Part shown: piece by piece, positions 10,361 through 18,598 of the stretch
Layout of the letters: every line of letters begins with the position of its first letter
How positions within the stretch are numbered: the first letter of the stretch is position 1
Origin: Billgrantia ethanolica
Lineage (GTDB): Bacteria; Pseudomonadota; Gammaproteobacteria; Pseudomonadales; Halomonadaceae
Direction: 5' to 3'
Assembly: GCF_021404305.1 (NCBI RefSeq)
Contig: NZ_JABFTX010000004.1
Span: 1 to 64,000 of the forward strand
Length of the DNA stretch: 64,000 nt
Program-made: the position numbers and the translations under genes
Notes under the pieces: model-generated
What the model saw: the letters and a program-made list of their open reading frames with translations, nothing else
Told to the model about the DNA's origin: nothing
Database searches by the model: none

Positions 10361-11007
10361 GTCACCAGTGCCAGCAGCGCTGACCAGGCCGGCAGCCATG
10401 GCAGCAGCGCCATGCCGGCCATCAGCATGGCCAACGAGTTGCCCGGAGACTTGATGTCGAGTGGCTTGAGCGCCGTGCCGAAGGAGCGCTTGATGCGCGC
10501 CCCGGTGAGATCGACGCTGTAGATTTCATCCAGCGCCAGATGGATGACGAAGCCGAGGCAGACGGCAACGCCGTGCACCCATGCCAGCCGGGCCGGCTGG
10601 ACGAACAGCTGGTAGCTCACCGCTGCCGCCGCCAGCCCGCACAGCACTGCCGCCAGCAGCGAATGCCAGATGCCCCGATGCACGGTGAAGCGGCTGAATA
10701 CGCCACCGGCAACGTAGCGCACCGTGAGATAGAGCAGACCGCACACCACCAGCAAGTAGCCCGGGGCCAGATGCGCCTGCAACAGCAGCGCTCCCAGCAC
10801 CACGCTGGGCACCGCCAGCAGATTGAAGATCAGGCGAATCGCCTTGGAACTGTCGGCATCGATGTCGGGCAGGATGCCCCCGAAGGTCACCAGCCCGAAC
10901 ACGACCCCGCCCTGCCACAGCTCCCACAGCCCTACCTGCCAACCGCCATGGGCCAGTACGGCGCCGCCGGCGGCGGCCACGCCAAGATGGGTGCGGAAAT
11001 CGGCCAT
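10336..11007 (-). CDS. YdjM-like membrane-bound metal-dependent hydrolase family protein
   Basis: A 223-residue protein of the DUF457/YdjM type. It has about five to six hydrophobic segments. Near the N-terminus is HLGVAAAGGAVLAH, then GGILPDIDADSSK (about residue 45), HRGIWHSLLAAVL (about residue 109) and HLALDEIYSVDL (about residue 170). This spread of His and Asp residues is the family's putative metal site. E. coli YdjM is LexA-controlled, but I see no LexA box here. The cellular role is unknown. The stop lies inside the end of dctD on the other strand. Confidence 0.75.
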
Positions 11008-11111
11008 GCCAGGGCAAGCCCTCTACTGGATAAAAATCCAGATTATCGCTTTTGCCCGCATGAGAAACAATGCCTTATAGGCTCAATGCTCAAAGGAGTT
11101 GCAACCGCGTG

Positions 11112-11663
11112 TTACGCGCCACGCTCCGCCAGGTACAGATCCTTGAGCTTGACGTAGTTGCCGGCGGTATAGGGGAAGAACTGGCGCTCGCTCTCCTTCA
11201 GTGGACGCAGCGCCTTGGCCGGGTTGCCGGCGTAGACATGGCCGCTCTCGAGACGCTTGCCCGGGGTCACCACGGCACCGGCGGCGATGATCACTTCGTC
11301 TTCGACCACGGCGCCGTCCATGACGATGGCACCCATGCCCACCAGGATGCGATTGCCCAGCGTGCAGCCGTGCAGGATCGCCTTGTGCCCGATAGTGACG
11401 TCGTCGCCGATGGTGAGAGGGAATCCGCCCGGGTTGAAATCGCTGGCGTGGGTGATGTGCAGCACGCTGCCGTCCTGCACGCTGGTACGCGCGCCGATAC
11501 GGATACGGTGCATGTCGCCACGAATCACCGCCATGGGCCACACCGAGCAGTCGTCGCCCAGCACCACGTCGCCCAGCACCACGCAGGCCGGATCGACGTA
11601 GACCCGCGCGCCCAGAGAGGGGCGCTTACCCTGCCAGCTGCGCAGGGGATCGTTGACGCTCAT
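11112..11663 (-). CDS. Gamma carbonic anhydrase-family protein
   Basis: A 183-residue left-handed beta-helix (hexapeptide repeat) protein of the gamma carbonic anhydrase/PaaY/YrdA family. The zinc-ligand histidines are recognisable in DMHRIRIG, SVLHITHAS and GHKAILHGC, and the Arg/Asp pair in VIRGD is present. Homologues hydrate CO2 or act as thioesterases, and many have unproven activity. It precedes a convergent boundary with nothing obvious and lies 42 bases downstream of the NSS transporter gene on the same strand, so the two may be co-transcribed. Confidence 0.85.
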   Translation of the reverse strand: MSVNDPLRSWQGKRPSLGARVYVDPACVVLGDVVLGDDCSVWPMAVIRGDMHRIRIGARTSVQDGSVLHITHASDFNPGGFPLTIGDDVTIGHKAILHGCTLGNRILVGMGAIVMDGAVVEDEVIIAAGAVVTPGKRLESGHVYAGNPAKALRPLKESERQFFPYTAGNYVKLKDLYLAERGA

Positions 11664-11705
11664 GCAAACCTCCAGCCCGGCTTATGCGCCGGTCACATCG
11701 AATGG

Positions 11706-13046
11706 TTACAGCAGCCCTGCCGCCAGTACCACGACTGTCAGGGGAATCGAGATCCAGCGTAACACCGTTAGCCACAATACAAAGCTGGGCGCAGTCACGC
11801 CAAGCGCCGCCTGTGCATCGCCTCGCGGCATCACCCAGGCGGCAAAGATGGCGATCAGCAGCCCACCCACCGGCAGGAAGATCTCGGTGGGTATGGTAGT
11901 TACCAGGTCGAAGGCGTTCATGCCGAACAGCGGCCGCCATTCGGACAGGGCGGAGAACGACAGCACCGACAACAGGCCGACCAGCCACACGGCGATGCCG
12001 ACCACCGCAGTGGCCTTGCCACGACCGAACCCCAACCCCTGCAGCGTGGCCACCATCGGCTCGGCCAGGTTGATCGACGAGGTCCAGGTCGCCAGCAGCA
12101 GCAGCAGGAAGAACACGCTGAGCCACAGCGCCCCCCAGGGCAGCTCGGCAAAGGCGATGGGCAGGGTGACGAACATCAGCCCGGGCCCCTCGCCGGGGTC
12201 CAGCCCCTGGGAAAACACCACCGAGAAGATGGCGATGCCGGCCAGCAGTGCCACGCTCACGTCCAGCACCGCCACGGCAGCGGCGGCGCGCGGCAGGCTC
12301 TGTCGCTCCGGCATGTAGGCGCCATACGCCATCAGCGCACAGGCCCCCACCGCCAGGGTGAAGAAGGCATGGCCCATGGCATGCAGCACCACCAGCGGCG
12401 TGAGGGCCGAGAAGTCCGGCATGAACAGCCACGCCAGCGCCGGGCCAAAGCCGTCGGTGGTGGCGGCATAGAGCGCCAATAGCACCAGCAGCAGATACAG
12501 CAGCGGCATCAGCAGATTGTTGAGTCGCTCCAACCCCTTGGCCACGCCGGCCGCGACTACGGTCATGGTCATGAATAGGAACAGCGTGTGATTGAAGGTC
12601 ATACGCCGAGGGTCGGCGAGGAAGGCCTCGAAGCCGGCTCCGACCTCGGCCGCACTCAGCCCCACAAAACCGCCGTTCACCGCGGTGACGAAGAACTCGA
12701 TGGACCAGCCCGACACCACCGAGTAGAACGACAGGATGCAGAAGACGGTAAAGGCACCAAACAACCCCAGCAGCCGCCAGTGACGGCTGGCTCCGGCCTG
12801 CCCGGCCAGATAGCCCAGCGACTGCATCGGCGCGCGCCGACCGGCCCGGCCGATCATGATCTCGGCCATCATCACGGGCAACCCCAGCAGCAGCACGAAG
12901 GCGATGTAGAGTACCAGGAAGGCAGCCCCACCGTTTTCGCCGGTGATGTAGGGAAAGCGCCAGATGTTACCTAGGCCCACGGCTGCGCCGGTCACCGCCA
13001 GGATGAAGGCGCGCCGCGTGCTCCAGCGTTCCAGGGTTGCGTTCAT
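11706..13046 (-). CDS. Neurotransmitter:sodium symporter (NSS) family transporter
   Basis: A 446-residue inner-membrane carrier with 11-12 hydrophobic helices. The signature VGLGNIWRFPYI (residues about 23-34) is the unwound TM1 region that binds sodium and substrate in LeuT-like proteins. Family members import amino acids or related amines with Na+. The substrate cannot be read from sequence. I chose the start at 13046 because the signature then lies at the usual distance from the N-terminus. The frame itself extends further upstream without family features. Sodium coupling suits a halophile. Confidence 0.87.
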   Translation of the reverse strand: MNATLERWSTRRAFILAVTGAAVGLGNIWRFPYITGENGGAAFLVLYIAFVLLLGLPVMMAEIMIGRAGRRAPMQSLGYLAGQAGASRHWRLLGLFGAFTVFCILSFYSVVSGWSIEFFVTAVNGGFVGLSAAEVGAGFEAFLADPRRMTFNHTLFLFMTMTVVAAGVAKGLERLNNLLMPLLYLLLVLLALYAATTDGFGPALAWLFMPDFSALTPLVVLHAMGHAFFTLAVGACALMAYGAYMPERQSLPRAAAAVAVLDVSVALLAGIAIFSVVFSQGLDPGEGPGLMFVTLPIAFAELPWGALWLSVFFLLLLLATWTSSINLAEPMVATLQGLGFGRGKATAVVGIAVWLVGLLSVLSFSALSEWRPLFGMNAFDLVTTIPTEIFLPVGGLLIAIFAAWVMPRGDAQAALGVTAPSFVLWLTVLRWISIPLTVVVLAAGLL

Positions 13047-13160
13047 GCCGTTGCCTCGACTTTCGTGGAGGCGCAAGCCTATCAGGCCGACACTCCGCGA
13101 CCAATCCCCGACAGGATTGAAACCCGTGACACCTGGCCGCATCTAATCGCTATTCTGCTT

Positions 13161-13189
13161 TCATATCCACTACGCTCTCATATCCACTA
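13161..13189. repeat. Pair of 12-bp direct repeats upstream of prlC
   Basis: TCATATCCACTA occurs at 13161-13172 and again at 13178-13189, a 17-bp period. They lie 15-45 bp upstream of the prlC start, in the promoter/leader region, and may be a binding site or a small duplication. Confidence 0.5.
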
Positions 13190-13204
13190 GGCCCCGAGGT
13201 GCGC

Positions 13205-15256
13205 ATGTCCCACAATCCCCTGCTTGAATCCCACGAGCTGCCCCCCTTCGCCGAGATCAAGCCGGAGCACGTGGTACCGGCCATCGACAAGCTGCTGGCC
13301 GACAATCGCGCCGGCATCGAGGCGCTGGTCGAACGCGCCGAGCAGGAGCCCCCCAGTTGGGACAGCCTGGCCGCACCGCTCGAGGCACTCAACGACCGGC
13401 TGTCGCGGGCCTGGTCGCCGGTGTCGCACCTCAACGGCACCATGAACTCACCGGCCCTGCGCGAGGCCTATCAGGCTTGTCTGGGCAAGCTTTCGGATTA
13501 CAGCACCTGGCTGGGCCAGCACGAGGGGCTGTTCCATGCCTGGCAGGCCCTCAAGGAAGGGCCTGCCTGGGCCGGGCTGGACGAGGCGCAGCGCCGCAGC
13601 GTCGACAACACCCTGCGCGACTTCCGCCTTGCCGGTGTCGACCTGCCGCCGGCCCAGCAGCAGCGCTACGGCGAGATCAAGTCACGCCTGTCGGAGCTTT
13701 CCAACACCTTCTCCAACCAGTTGCTCGATGCCACCCAGGCCTGGTACAAGGATATCGACGACGCGGCCAGGCTGGCCGGCTTGCCCGAGAGCGGCATGGC
13801 GACGCTTGCCGCCAACGCCGAGGCCAAGGGCGTGAAGGGCTATCGCATCACCCTCGACTTCCCCAGCTTCTATCCGGTGCTGACCTTCGCCGACGACCGA
13901 GAGCTGCGCCGTGAGGTGTACACGGCCTTCGTTACCCGCGCCTCGGATCAAGGCCCCAACGCCGGCGAGTACGACAACGCCCCGATCATCGAGGAGACGC
14001 TGCGCCTGCGCCGCGAGCTGGCCGAGCTGCTGGGTTTCGCCAGCTACGCCGACTATTCGCTGGCCACCAAGATGGCCGAGTCGCCGCGCCAGGTGCTCGA
14101 CTTCCTGGAGGATCTGGCCCGCCGTGCGGTGCCCCAGGCACGGGAAGAGTTCGCCGAGCTCGAAGCCTACGCCCGCGATACCCTGGGCCTGACCGAGCTC
14201 GCTCCCTGGGACATCGGCTACGTCAGTGAGAAGCTGCGCGAAGCGCGCCATGCCATCTCCCAGGAGCAGCTGCGCCCCTACTTCCCCGCCCCCCGGGTCG
14301 TGGATGGGCTGTTCCAGGTGGTCGAGCGGCTCTACGGCGTCACCGTCGAGGAAGACCTGCAAGCCCCCCGCTACCACCCCGAGGTGCGCTATTTCCGCAT
14401 TCTCGAGCAGGGCGAGCCTATTGCCGGCTTCTATCTCGACCTCTACGCCCGCGAGGGCAAGCGCGGCGGTGCCTGGATGGACGAGTGCCGGGTACGCCGC
14501 TGCCGGGAAGATGGCGGCCTGCAACTGCCCGTCGCCTACCTGACCTGTAACTTCACCCGCCCGGTGGGCGAGCGGCCGGCCCTGCTCACCCATGACGAGG
14601 TCACCACCCTGTTCCATGAATTCGGCCATGGCCTGCACCACATGCTGACCCGGCAGACGGTGGCCGACGTCTCCGGCATCAACGGTGTGGCGTGGGACGC
14701 GGTGGAGCTGCCCAGCCAGTTCATGGAGAACTACTGCTGGGAGCGTGAAGGGCTCGACCTGATCGCCGGCCATGTCGACAGCGGCGAGTCACTGCCCGCC
14801 GAGCTACTGGAGCGCCTGCAGGCGGCCAAGAACTTCCAGTCGGCCATGGGCCTGGTGCGTCAGCTCGAATTTTCGCTGTTTGATCTGCGCCTGCATCATG
14901 AGCTGGCCGCCCCCACGGCAGGCGAGGTGCAGGCGCTGCTCGACGAAGTGCGCAGCGCCGTGTCGGTAGTGCCCAAGGCCGACTTCAACCGCTTCCAGAA
15001 CGGCTTCAGCCATATCTTCGCCGGCGGCTATGCGGCGGGCTACTACAGCTACAAGTGGGCCGAGGTGCTCTCCGCCGACGCCTGGAGCGCCTTCGAGGAA
15101 GCCGGCATCTTCGATGCCGAAACCGGCCAGCGCTTCCGCAGCGAAATTCTCGAACAGGGTGGCGCCCGCGACGCAGCAGAGCTGTTCCGCGCCTTCCGCG
15201 GCCGCGAGCCCAGCGTCGAGCCGCTGCTGCGTCACAGCGGCATTCGCGCCGCCTGA
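13205..15256 (+). CDS. prlC: Oligopeptidase A (M3 zinc metallopeptidase)
   Basis: A cytoplasmic 683-residue peptidase that degrades short peptides, including cleaved signal peptides. The zinc motif HEFGH is at residues 471-475 (LFHEFGHGLHHML). The M3-family ending (NGFSHIFAGGYAAGYYSYKWAEV) is intact, described here only as positions about 598-620. Length is close to E. coli PrlC (680). An in-frame GTG lies two codons upstream, but the ATG at 13205 has GAGG at a good spacing. It is followed by yheV, the usual partner of prlC in many gammaproteobacteria. Confidence 0.93.
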   Translation: MSHNPLLESHELPPFAEIKPEHVVPAIDKLLADNRAGIEALVERAEQEPPSWDSLAAPLEALNDRLSRAWSPVSHLNGTMNSPALREAYQACLGKLSDYSTWLGQHEGLFHAWQALKEGPAWAGLDEAQRRSVDNTLRDFRLAGVDLPPAQQQRYGEIKSRLSELSNTFSNQLLDATQAWYKDIDDAARLAGLPESGMATLAANAEAKGVKGYRITLDFPSFYPVLTFADDRELRREVYTAFVTRASDQGPNAGEYDNAPIIEETLRLRRELAELLGFASYADYSLATKMAESPRQVLDFLEDLARRAVPQAREEFAELEAYARDTLGLTELAPWDIGYVSEKLREARHAISQEQLRPYFPAPRVVDGLFQVVERLYGVTVEEDLQAPRYHPEVRYFRILEQGEPIAGFYLDLYAREGKRGGAWMDECRVRRCREDGGLQLPVAYLTCNFTRPVGERPALLTHDEVTTLFHEFGHGLHHMLTRQTVADVSGINGVAWDAVELPSQFMENYCWEREGLDLIAGHVDSGESLPAELLERLQAAKNFQSAMGLVRQLEFSLFDLRLHHELAAPTAGEVQALLDEVRSAVSVVPKADFNRFQNGFSHIFAGGYAAGYYSYKWAEVLSADAWSAFEEAGIFDAETGQRFRSEILEQGGARDAAELFRAFRGREPSVEPLLRHSGIRAA

Positions 15257-15331
15257 CAGCGCAGGCACGGCACGCTATCGTAGCCACACCGCCGCCGGCG
15301 CTGCCGGCGGCCCTTTGCTCATGGAGGCAAC

Positions 15332-15577
15332 ATGGCCGTTCAGAAACGCTTCATCGCCGGCGCCGTCTGCCCCCGCTGTGCCGAGATGGACAAGATCCGT
15401 ACCTGGGAGCAGAGCGGCGTGCGCTATCGCGACTGCGTCAACTGCGATTTCTTCGAACAGGCGCCCATCGAGGAAGAGACGGCGGCCGAACTCGAGACCC
15501 GCGTCAATCGCGAGCGTGAGGAACAGCGCCGCAACACCATCCAGACGGTGAAAATTCTCGACCCCGGGAGCCGTTGA
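15332..15577 (+). CDS. yheV: YheV family putative zinc-ribbon protein
   Basis: An 81-residue protein with two CxxC pairs, CPRC (about residue 13) and CVNC (about residue 37), so a zinc ribbon is likely. The C-terminal half is rich in Glu and Arg. It matches the small YheV/DUF2387 family that follows prlC in many genomes. The function is unknown. It follows prlC by 75 bases and overlaps the upstream edge of the transporter reading frame. Confidence 0.85.
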   Translation: MAVQKRFIAGAVCPRCAEMDKIRTWEQSGVRYRDCVNCDFFEQAPIEEETAAELETRVNREREEQRRNTIQTVKILDPGSR

Positions 15578-15579
15578 GC

Positions 15580-17334
15580 GTGGCGGAGGCGACCGACGTC
15601 GCCACCAGGTCGCGGTCGAGCAATCGGCGACGCCTGGAGCTGCTCGGACTGGCAGCTGCCGGCGCGCTGCTGCTGTCGCGCCCCGACCTGGCTACGCTGG
15701 CCGCCGGCCTGGGGCTGTTCCTGTGGGGCATGAGCCTCCTGGAAGAGGCCATCAAACGGCTCTCCGGCGGCACGCTCGACCGCTGGCTGTACGCCGCCAC
15801 GCGTCACCCCGGGCGTGCCATTGGCGTCGGCGCACTGGCCACCGCCCTGGTCCAGTCCAGTTCGCTCATCACCCTGCTGGCGATGTCCTTCGTCAGCGCC
15901 GGCCTGGTCGCCCTGCCCGGCGCCATCGCCCTGCTGTTCGGTGCCAACCTGGGAACGACCACCGGGGCCTGGCTGATCGCCACGTTCGGGCTGCGCTTCG
16001 ACCTGGCCCACTATGCCATGCCGCTGCTCGCCCTCGGCCTGCTCGGCCGTTACCGCCTCAGCGGCCCGCTGGCCGGTATCGCCGGGCTGCTGCTGGGCAT
16101 AGGCCTGCTGTTCCTCGGCATCGACTTCATGAAGCTCGGCTTCGAGGCCTGGCAGGATGGCCTGCGGCTGGACGGCCTGGCCGGCGACCGGCTGTGGCAC
16201 TGGCCGCTGTTCGTGGCGATCGGCATCGTCGCCACCGTGGTCATGCAGTCCAGCCATGCCACGCTGCTGCTCACCCTGACGGCCCTGGCCTCGGGGCAAC
16301 TTCCCTACCTGCCGGCGCTGGCCATCGCCATCGGCGCCAACATCGGCACCACGGTCACCGCCGTGCTGGGCGCGCTTTCCGCCGGCGTCGCGGCACGCCG
16401 CCTGGCGGGTGCACATGTGATCTTCAACCTGGTCACCGCCGCAGTTGCCCTGGCGCTGCTGGTACCGCTGGCCTGGATGGTGGATGCCCTTGGCGAAGTA
16501 GTGGGGCTGGCGGAAACGGCATGGCCGCTCAAGCTGGCCCTGTTCCACACCCTGTTCAACCTGCTCGGCATCGGGCTGATGCTACCCTGGATCCCGCAGC
16601 TGGCCGGCCTGCTCGAGCGCCATTTTCCCGAACCCGCACGGCTGCCGCCGTCGCTGGCACGCTACCTCGACACTTCCGCCCTCAATCATGCGGATACCGC
16701 CGTTGCCGCCATGGAGCAGGAGTGTCGGCGCCTCGACCGGCGCGCCTATCACCTGCTGTGCAGCGCCATCCTGCTTCCCAGCGCCGAGGTGATCGGTCAC
16801 CCGCCGGAGCGGCAAGCGGTGGCGGCCCGCATCGATCCCGACGCCTGGCCAGGCATTGATGCACGCTACCAGGAGCGCATCAAGCCGCTGCTCACCGAGA
16901 TTCTGGAATTCCAGGCACGCCTCGACGTACCGCTGACAGACGCTCAGCAGGCAAGGCTGGACGAGCTGCAGGAACGCTCGCTGCGCATGGTGGAAGCGGT
17001 ACGCCTGGGCGAGGTGCTGCAGCGTAGCCTGCTGCGCCATGCCGCACCGGCCAGTCCGCTGCGCGAAGCCCACGACGATCTGCGCCTGGCCATTGCCACC
17101 GGCCTCAATCGGCTCGCCGAAGAGAAAGAAGCCACCTCCATTGCTACCCCCGTCGAAGAAGTGCGCCGCCATTGGCAGCACGAACTGGCCAAGCGGCTGC
17201 GGGAGCATCGTCTCGATCCTTGGCTCGCCTCATCGTTGATGAACGACCTGCATCAGGCCAGCCGTCTGATCGCAACGCTCACCGAAACGTCCTGCGCCAC
17301 TCTGTGTGCGGATAACCGCACACACATTACGTAA
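15580..17334 (+). CDS. Na+/phosphate cotransporter family protein (NptA/YjbB-like)
   Basis: A 584-residue membrane protein. About nine hydrophobic helices fill residues 25-370, holding the duplicated QSS motifs of the Na/Pi cotransporter family (LVQSSSLITLL and VMQSSHATLLL). A cytoplasmic helical PhoU-like tail follows. Such proteins move phosphate with sodium, commonly as exporters in bacteria. The start could be TTG at 15574 or GTG at 15580. I chose the GTG because GGGAG then lies about nine bases upstream. The gene overlaps or abuts the yheV stop, so they are probably co-transcribed. Confidence 0.82.
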   Translation: MAEATDVATRSRSSNRRRLELLGLAAAGALLLSRPDLATLAAGLGLFLWGMSLLEEAIKRLSGGTLDRWLYAATRHPGRAIGVGALATALVQSSSLITLLAMSFVSAGLVALPGAIALLFGANLGTTTGAWLIATFGLRFDLAHYAMPLLALGLLGRYRLSGPLAGIAGLLLGIGLLFLGIDFMKLGFEAWQDGLRLDGLAGDRLWHWPLFVAIGIVATVVMQSSHATLLLTLTALASGQLPYLPALAIAIGANIGTTVTAVLGALSAGVAARRLAGAHVIFNLVTAAVALALLVPLAWMVDALGEVVGLAETAWPLKLALFHTLFNLLGIGLMLPWIPQLAGLLERHFPEPARLPPSLARYLDTSALNHADTAVAAMEQECRRLDRRAYHLLCSAILLPSAEVIGHPPERQAVAARIDPDAWPGIDARYQERIKPLLTEILEFQARLDVPLTDAQQARLDELQERSLRMVEAVRLGEVLQRSLLRHAAPASPLREAHDDLRLAIATGLNRLAEEKEATSIATPVEEVRRHWQHELAKRLREHRLDPWLASSLMNDLHQASRLIATLTETSCATLCADNRTHIT

Positions 17335-17528
17335 CCAGTGCGAAATCCCAGCCAAACCTGATTTTTTTCACCTCGACTTTCGTCGAATGAGACAAAAGTA
17401 ATGTCTTGTTTTTACGAGCACTCCCCCTGCATGGCGCAGCAATTGCCTATACTCATGTGCGTTACAACGTATTTCATAAGAGCCCCCTGCGGGCTCCCAT
17501 AACGACAAAGGCAAATCGGAGTACTCCC
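17335..17528 (+). promoter_or_regulatory. Promoter region of the TAXI transporter
   Basis: A 194-bp gap between the Na/Pi gene and the first TAXI receptor. It holds an inverted repeat AGACA (17390-17394), seven bases, TGTCT (17402-17406), which could be an activator site. The sigma-54 type promoter at 17432-17447 follows, then GGAG at 17518-17521 ahead of the ATG at 17529. Confidence 0.6.
17432..17447 (+). promoter_or_regulatory. Sigma-54 (-24/-12) promoter candidate
   Basis: TGGCGCAGCAATTGCC has the invariant GG (17433-17434) and GC (17445-17446) separated by exactly ten bases, with TGGC and TTGC cores as in the RpoN consensus. Initiation would fall about 70 bases before the first TAXI receptor start. 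The DctD-type activator 7 kb upstream needs such a promoter. Confidence 0.75.
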
Positions 17529-18512
17529 ATGCGCTATACCGCCTCCAAACTGATCGCCACCTCCGTGCTCGGTGCGGCCCTGGTCGCCGCCGGCGCCCAG
17601 GCCCAAGATCGCAGCGACTGGCCCCGCAGCCTGACCGTAGGTACCGCCAGCCAGGGTGGCACCTACTACATCTACGGTTCCGGCTGGGCCAACATGGTCG
17701 GCGACGCCCTCGGCGTTTCCTTCGGCGCCGAAGTGACTGGCGGCCCCGTTCAGAACGCCACCCTGGTGCAGATGGGTGAGCACGACTTCGGCATGGTGAC
17801 CATGGGTCCGGCCTACGAGGCGTGGACCGGCAACAGCGAGCTTGCCCCGGGCGTCGAGCATACCGACATTCGCGCCGTATTCCCGATGTACCAGACCACC
17901 CTGCAGATCGTTGCCCTGGCCGGCTCGGGCATCAGTTCCGTTGCCGACCTGGACGGCAAGACCGTGGGCGTCGGCCCGGCGGGCGGTACTTCGGACATGT
18001 ACTATCCGCAGCTGTTCGAGAAGCTCGGCCTGAACGTCAGCACCCGCAACGGCGGTGCCGCCGACCAGGCAGGCCAGCTACAGGACGGCTTGATCGATGC
18101 CTTCGCCTTCGCCGCGGGCGTGCCGATCTCTGCCTTCAACCAGCTCGAAGCCCAAGCCAACGTCAATATCTTCTCCTTCTCCGAGGAAGAGATGGAGCAG
18201 TTCCTGGGTGACTTCCCCGAGCTGAGCCCGGCCAGCATCCCGGCCTCCGTCTACAACAGCCTGGACGAAGACCTGCCGGCCGTTTCGATCTGGAACTTCG
18301 CCATCACCCATAAGGACATGCCGGAGTCACTGGTCTACGAAGTGACCAAGACCGTGATGGAAAACAACGACCGCATGGTCCAGATCCATGGTGCCGCCAG
18401 CGAGACGGTGGCCGAGAACTTCGAGTTCAATACCTTCCTGCCCTGGCATCCGGGTGCCGTACGCTGGTTCGAAGAGAACGGCTACGAGATCCCGGAGGAT
18501 CTGCGCGGCTGA
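17529..18512 (+). CDS. TRAP transporter receptor, TAXI family (first copy)
   Basis: A 327-residue periplasmic binding protein of a sodium-driven tripartite transporter. The signal peptide is residues 1-25 (cleavage likely after AQA). The mature protein begins near the TAXI family pattern VGTASQGGTYYIYG (residues about 37-50), followed by TGGPVQN and VGVGPAGGTSDMYYP. TAXI receptors often bind glutamate, 2-oxoglutarate or other carboxylates, and the ligand here is unknown. A good GGAG site precedes the ATG. It lies directly before the fused permease and behind the sigma-54 promoter. Confidence 0.9.
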   Translation: MRYTASKLIATSVLGAALVAAGAQAQDRSDWPRSLTVGTASQGGTYYIYGSGWANMVGDALGVSFGAEVTGGPVQNATLVQMGEHDFGMVTMGPAYEAWTGNSELAPGVEHTDIRAVFPMYQTTLQIVALAGSGISSVADLDGKTVGVGPAGGTSDMYYPQLFEKLGLNVSTRNGGAADQAGQLQDGLIDAFAFAAGVPISAFNQLEAQANVNIFSFSEEEMEQFLGDFPELSPASIPASVYNSLDEDLPAVSIWNFAITHKDMPESLVYEVTKTVMENNDRMVQIHGAASETVAENFEFNTFLPWHPGAVRWFEENGYEIPEDLRG

Positions 18513-18526
18513 TCGATACGCGCATC

Positions 18527-18550
18527 GACGCCGGCCTTCGGGCCGGCGTC
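18527..18550. terminator. Intercistronic hairpin between receptor and permease
   Basis: GACGCCGGCC at 18527-18536 pairs exactly with GGGCCGGCGTC-type sequence ending at 18550, around a short TTC loop. There is no T-run after it. Such hairpins after a binding-protein gene usually stabilise the upstream mRNA, so more receptor than permease is made. Confidence 0.6.
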
Positions 18551-18598
18551 AACGCCTTAACCCCCTAAGGCAACTGTAACCCCTCAAGGCATCCCGGC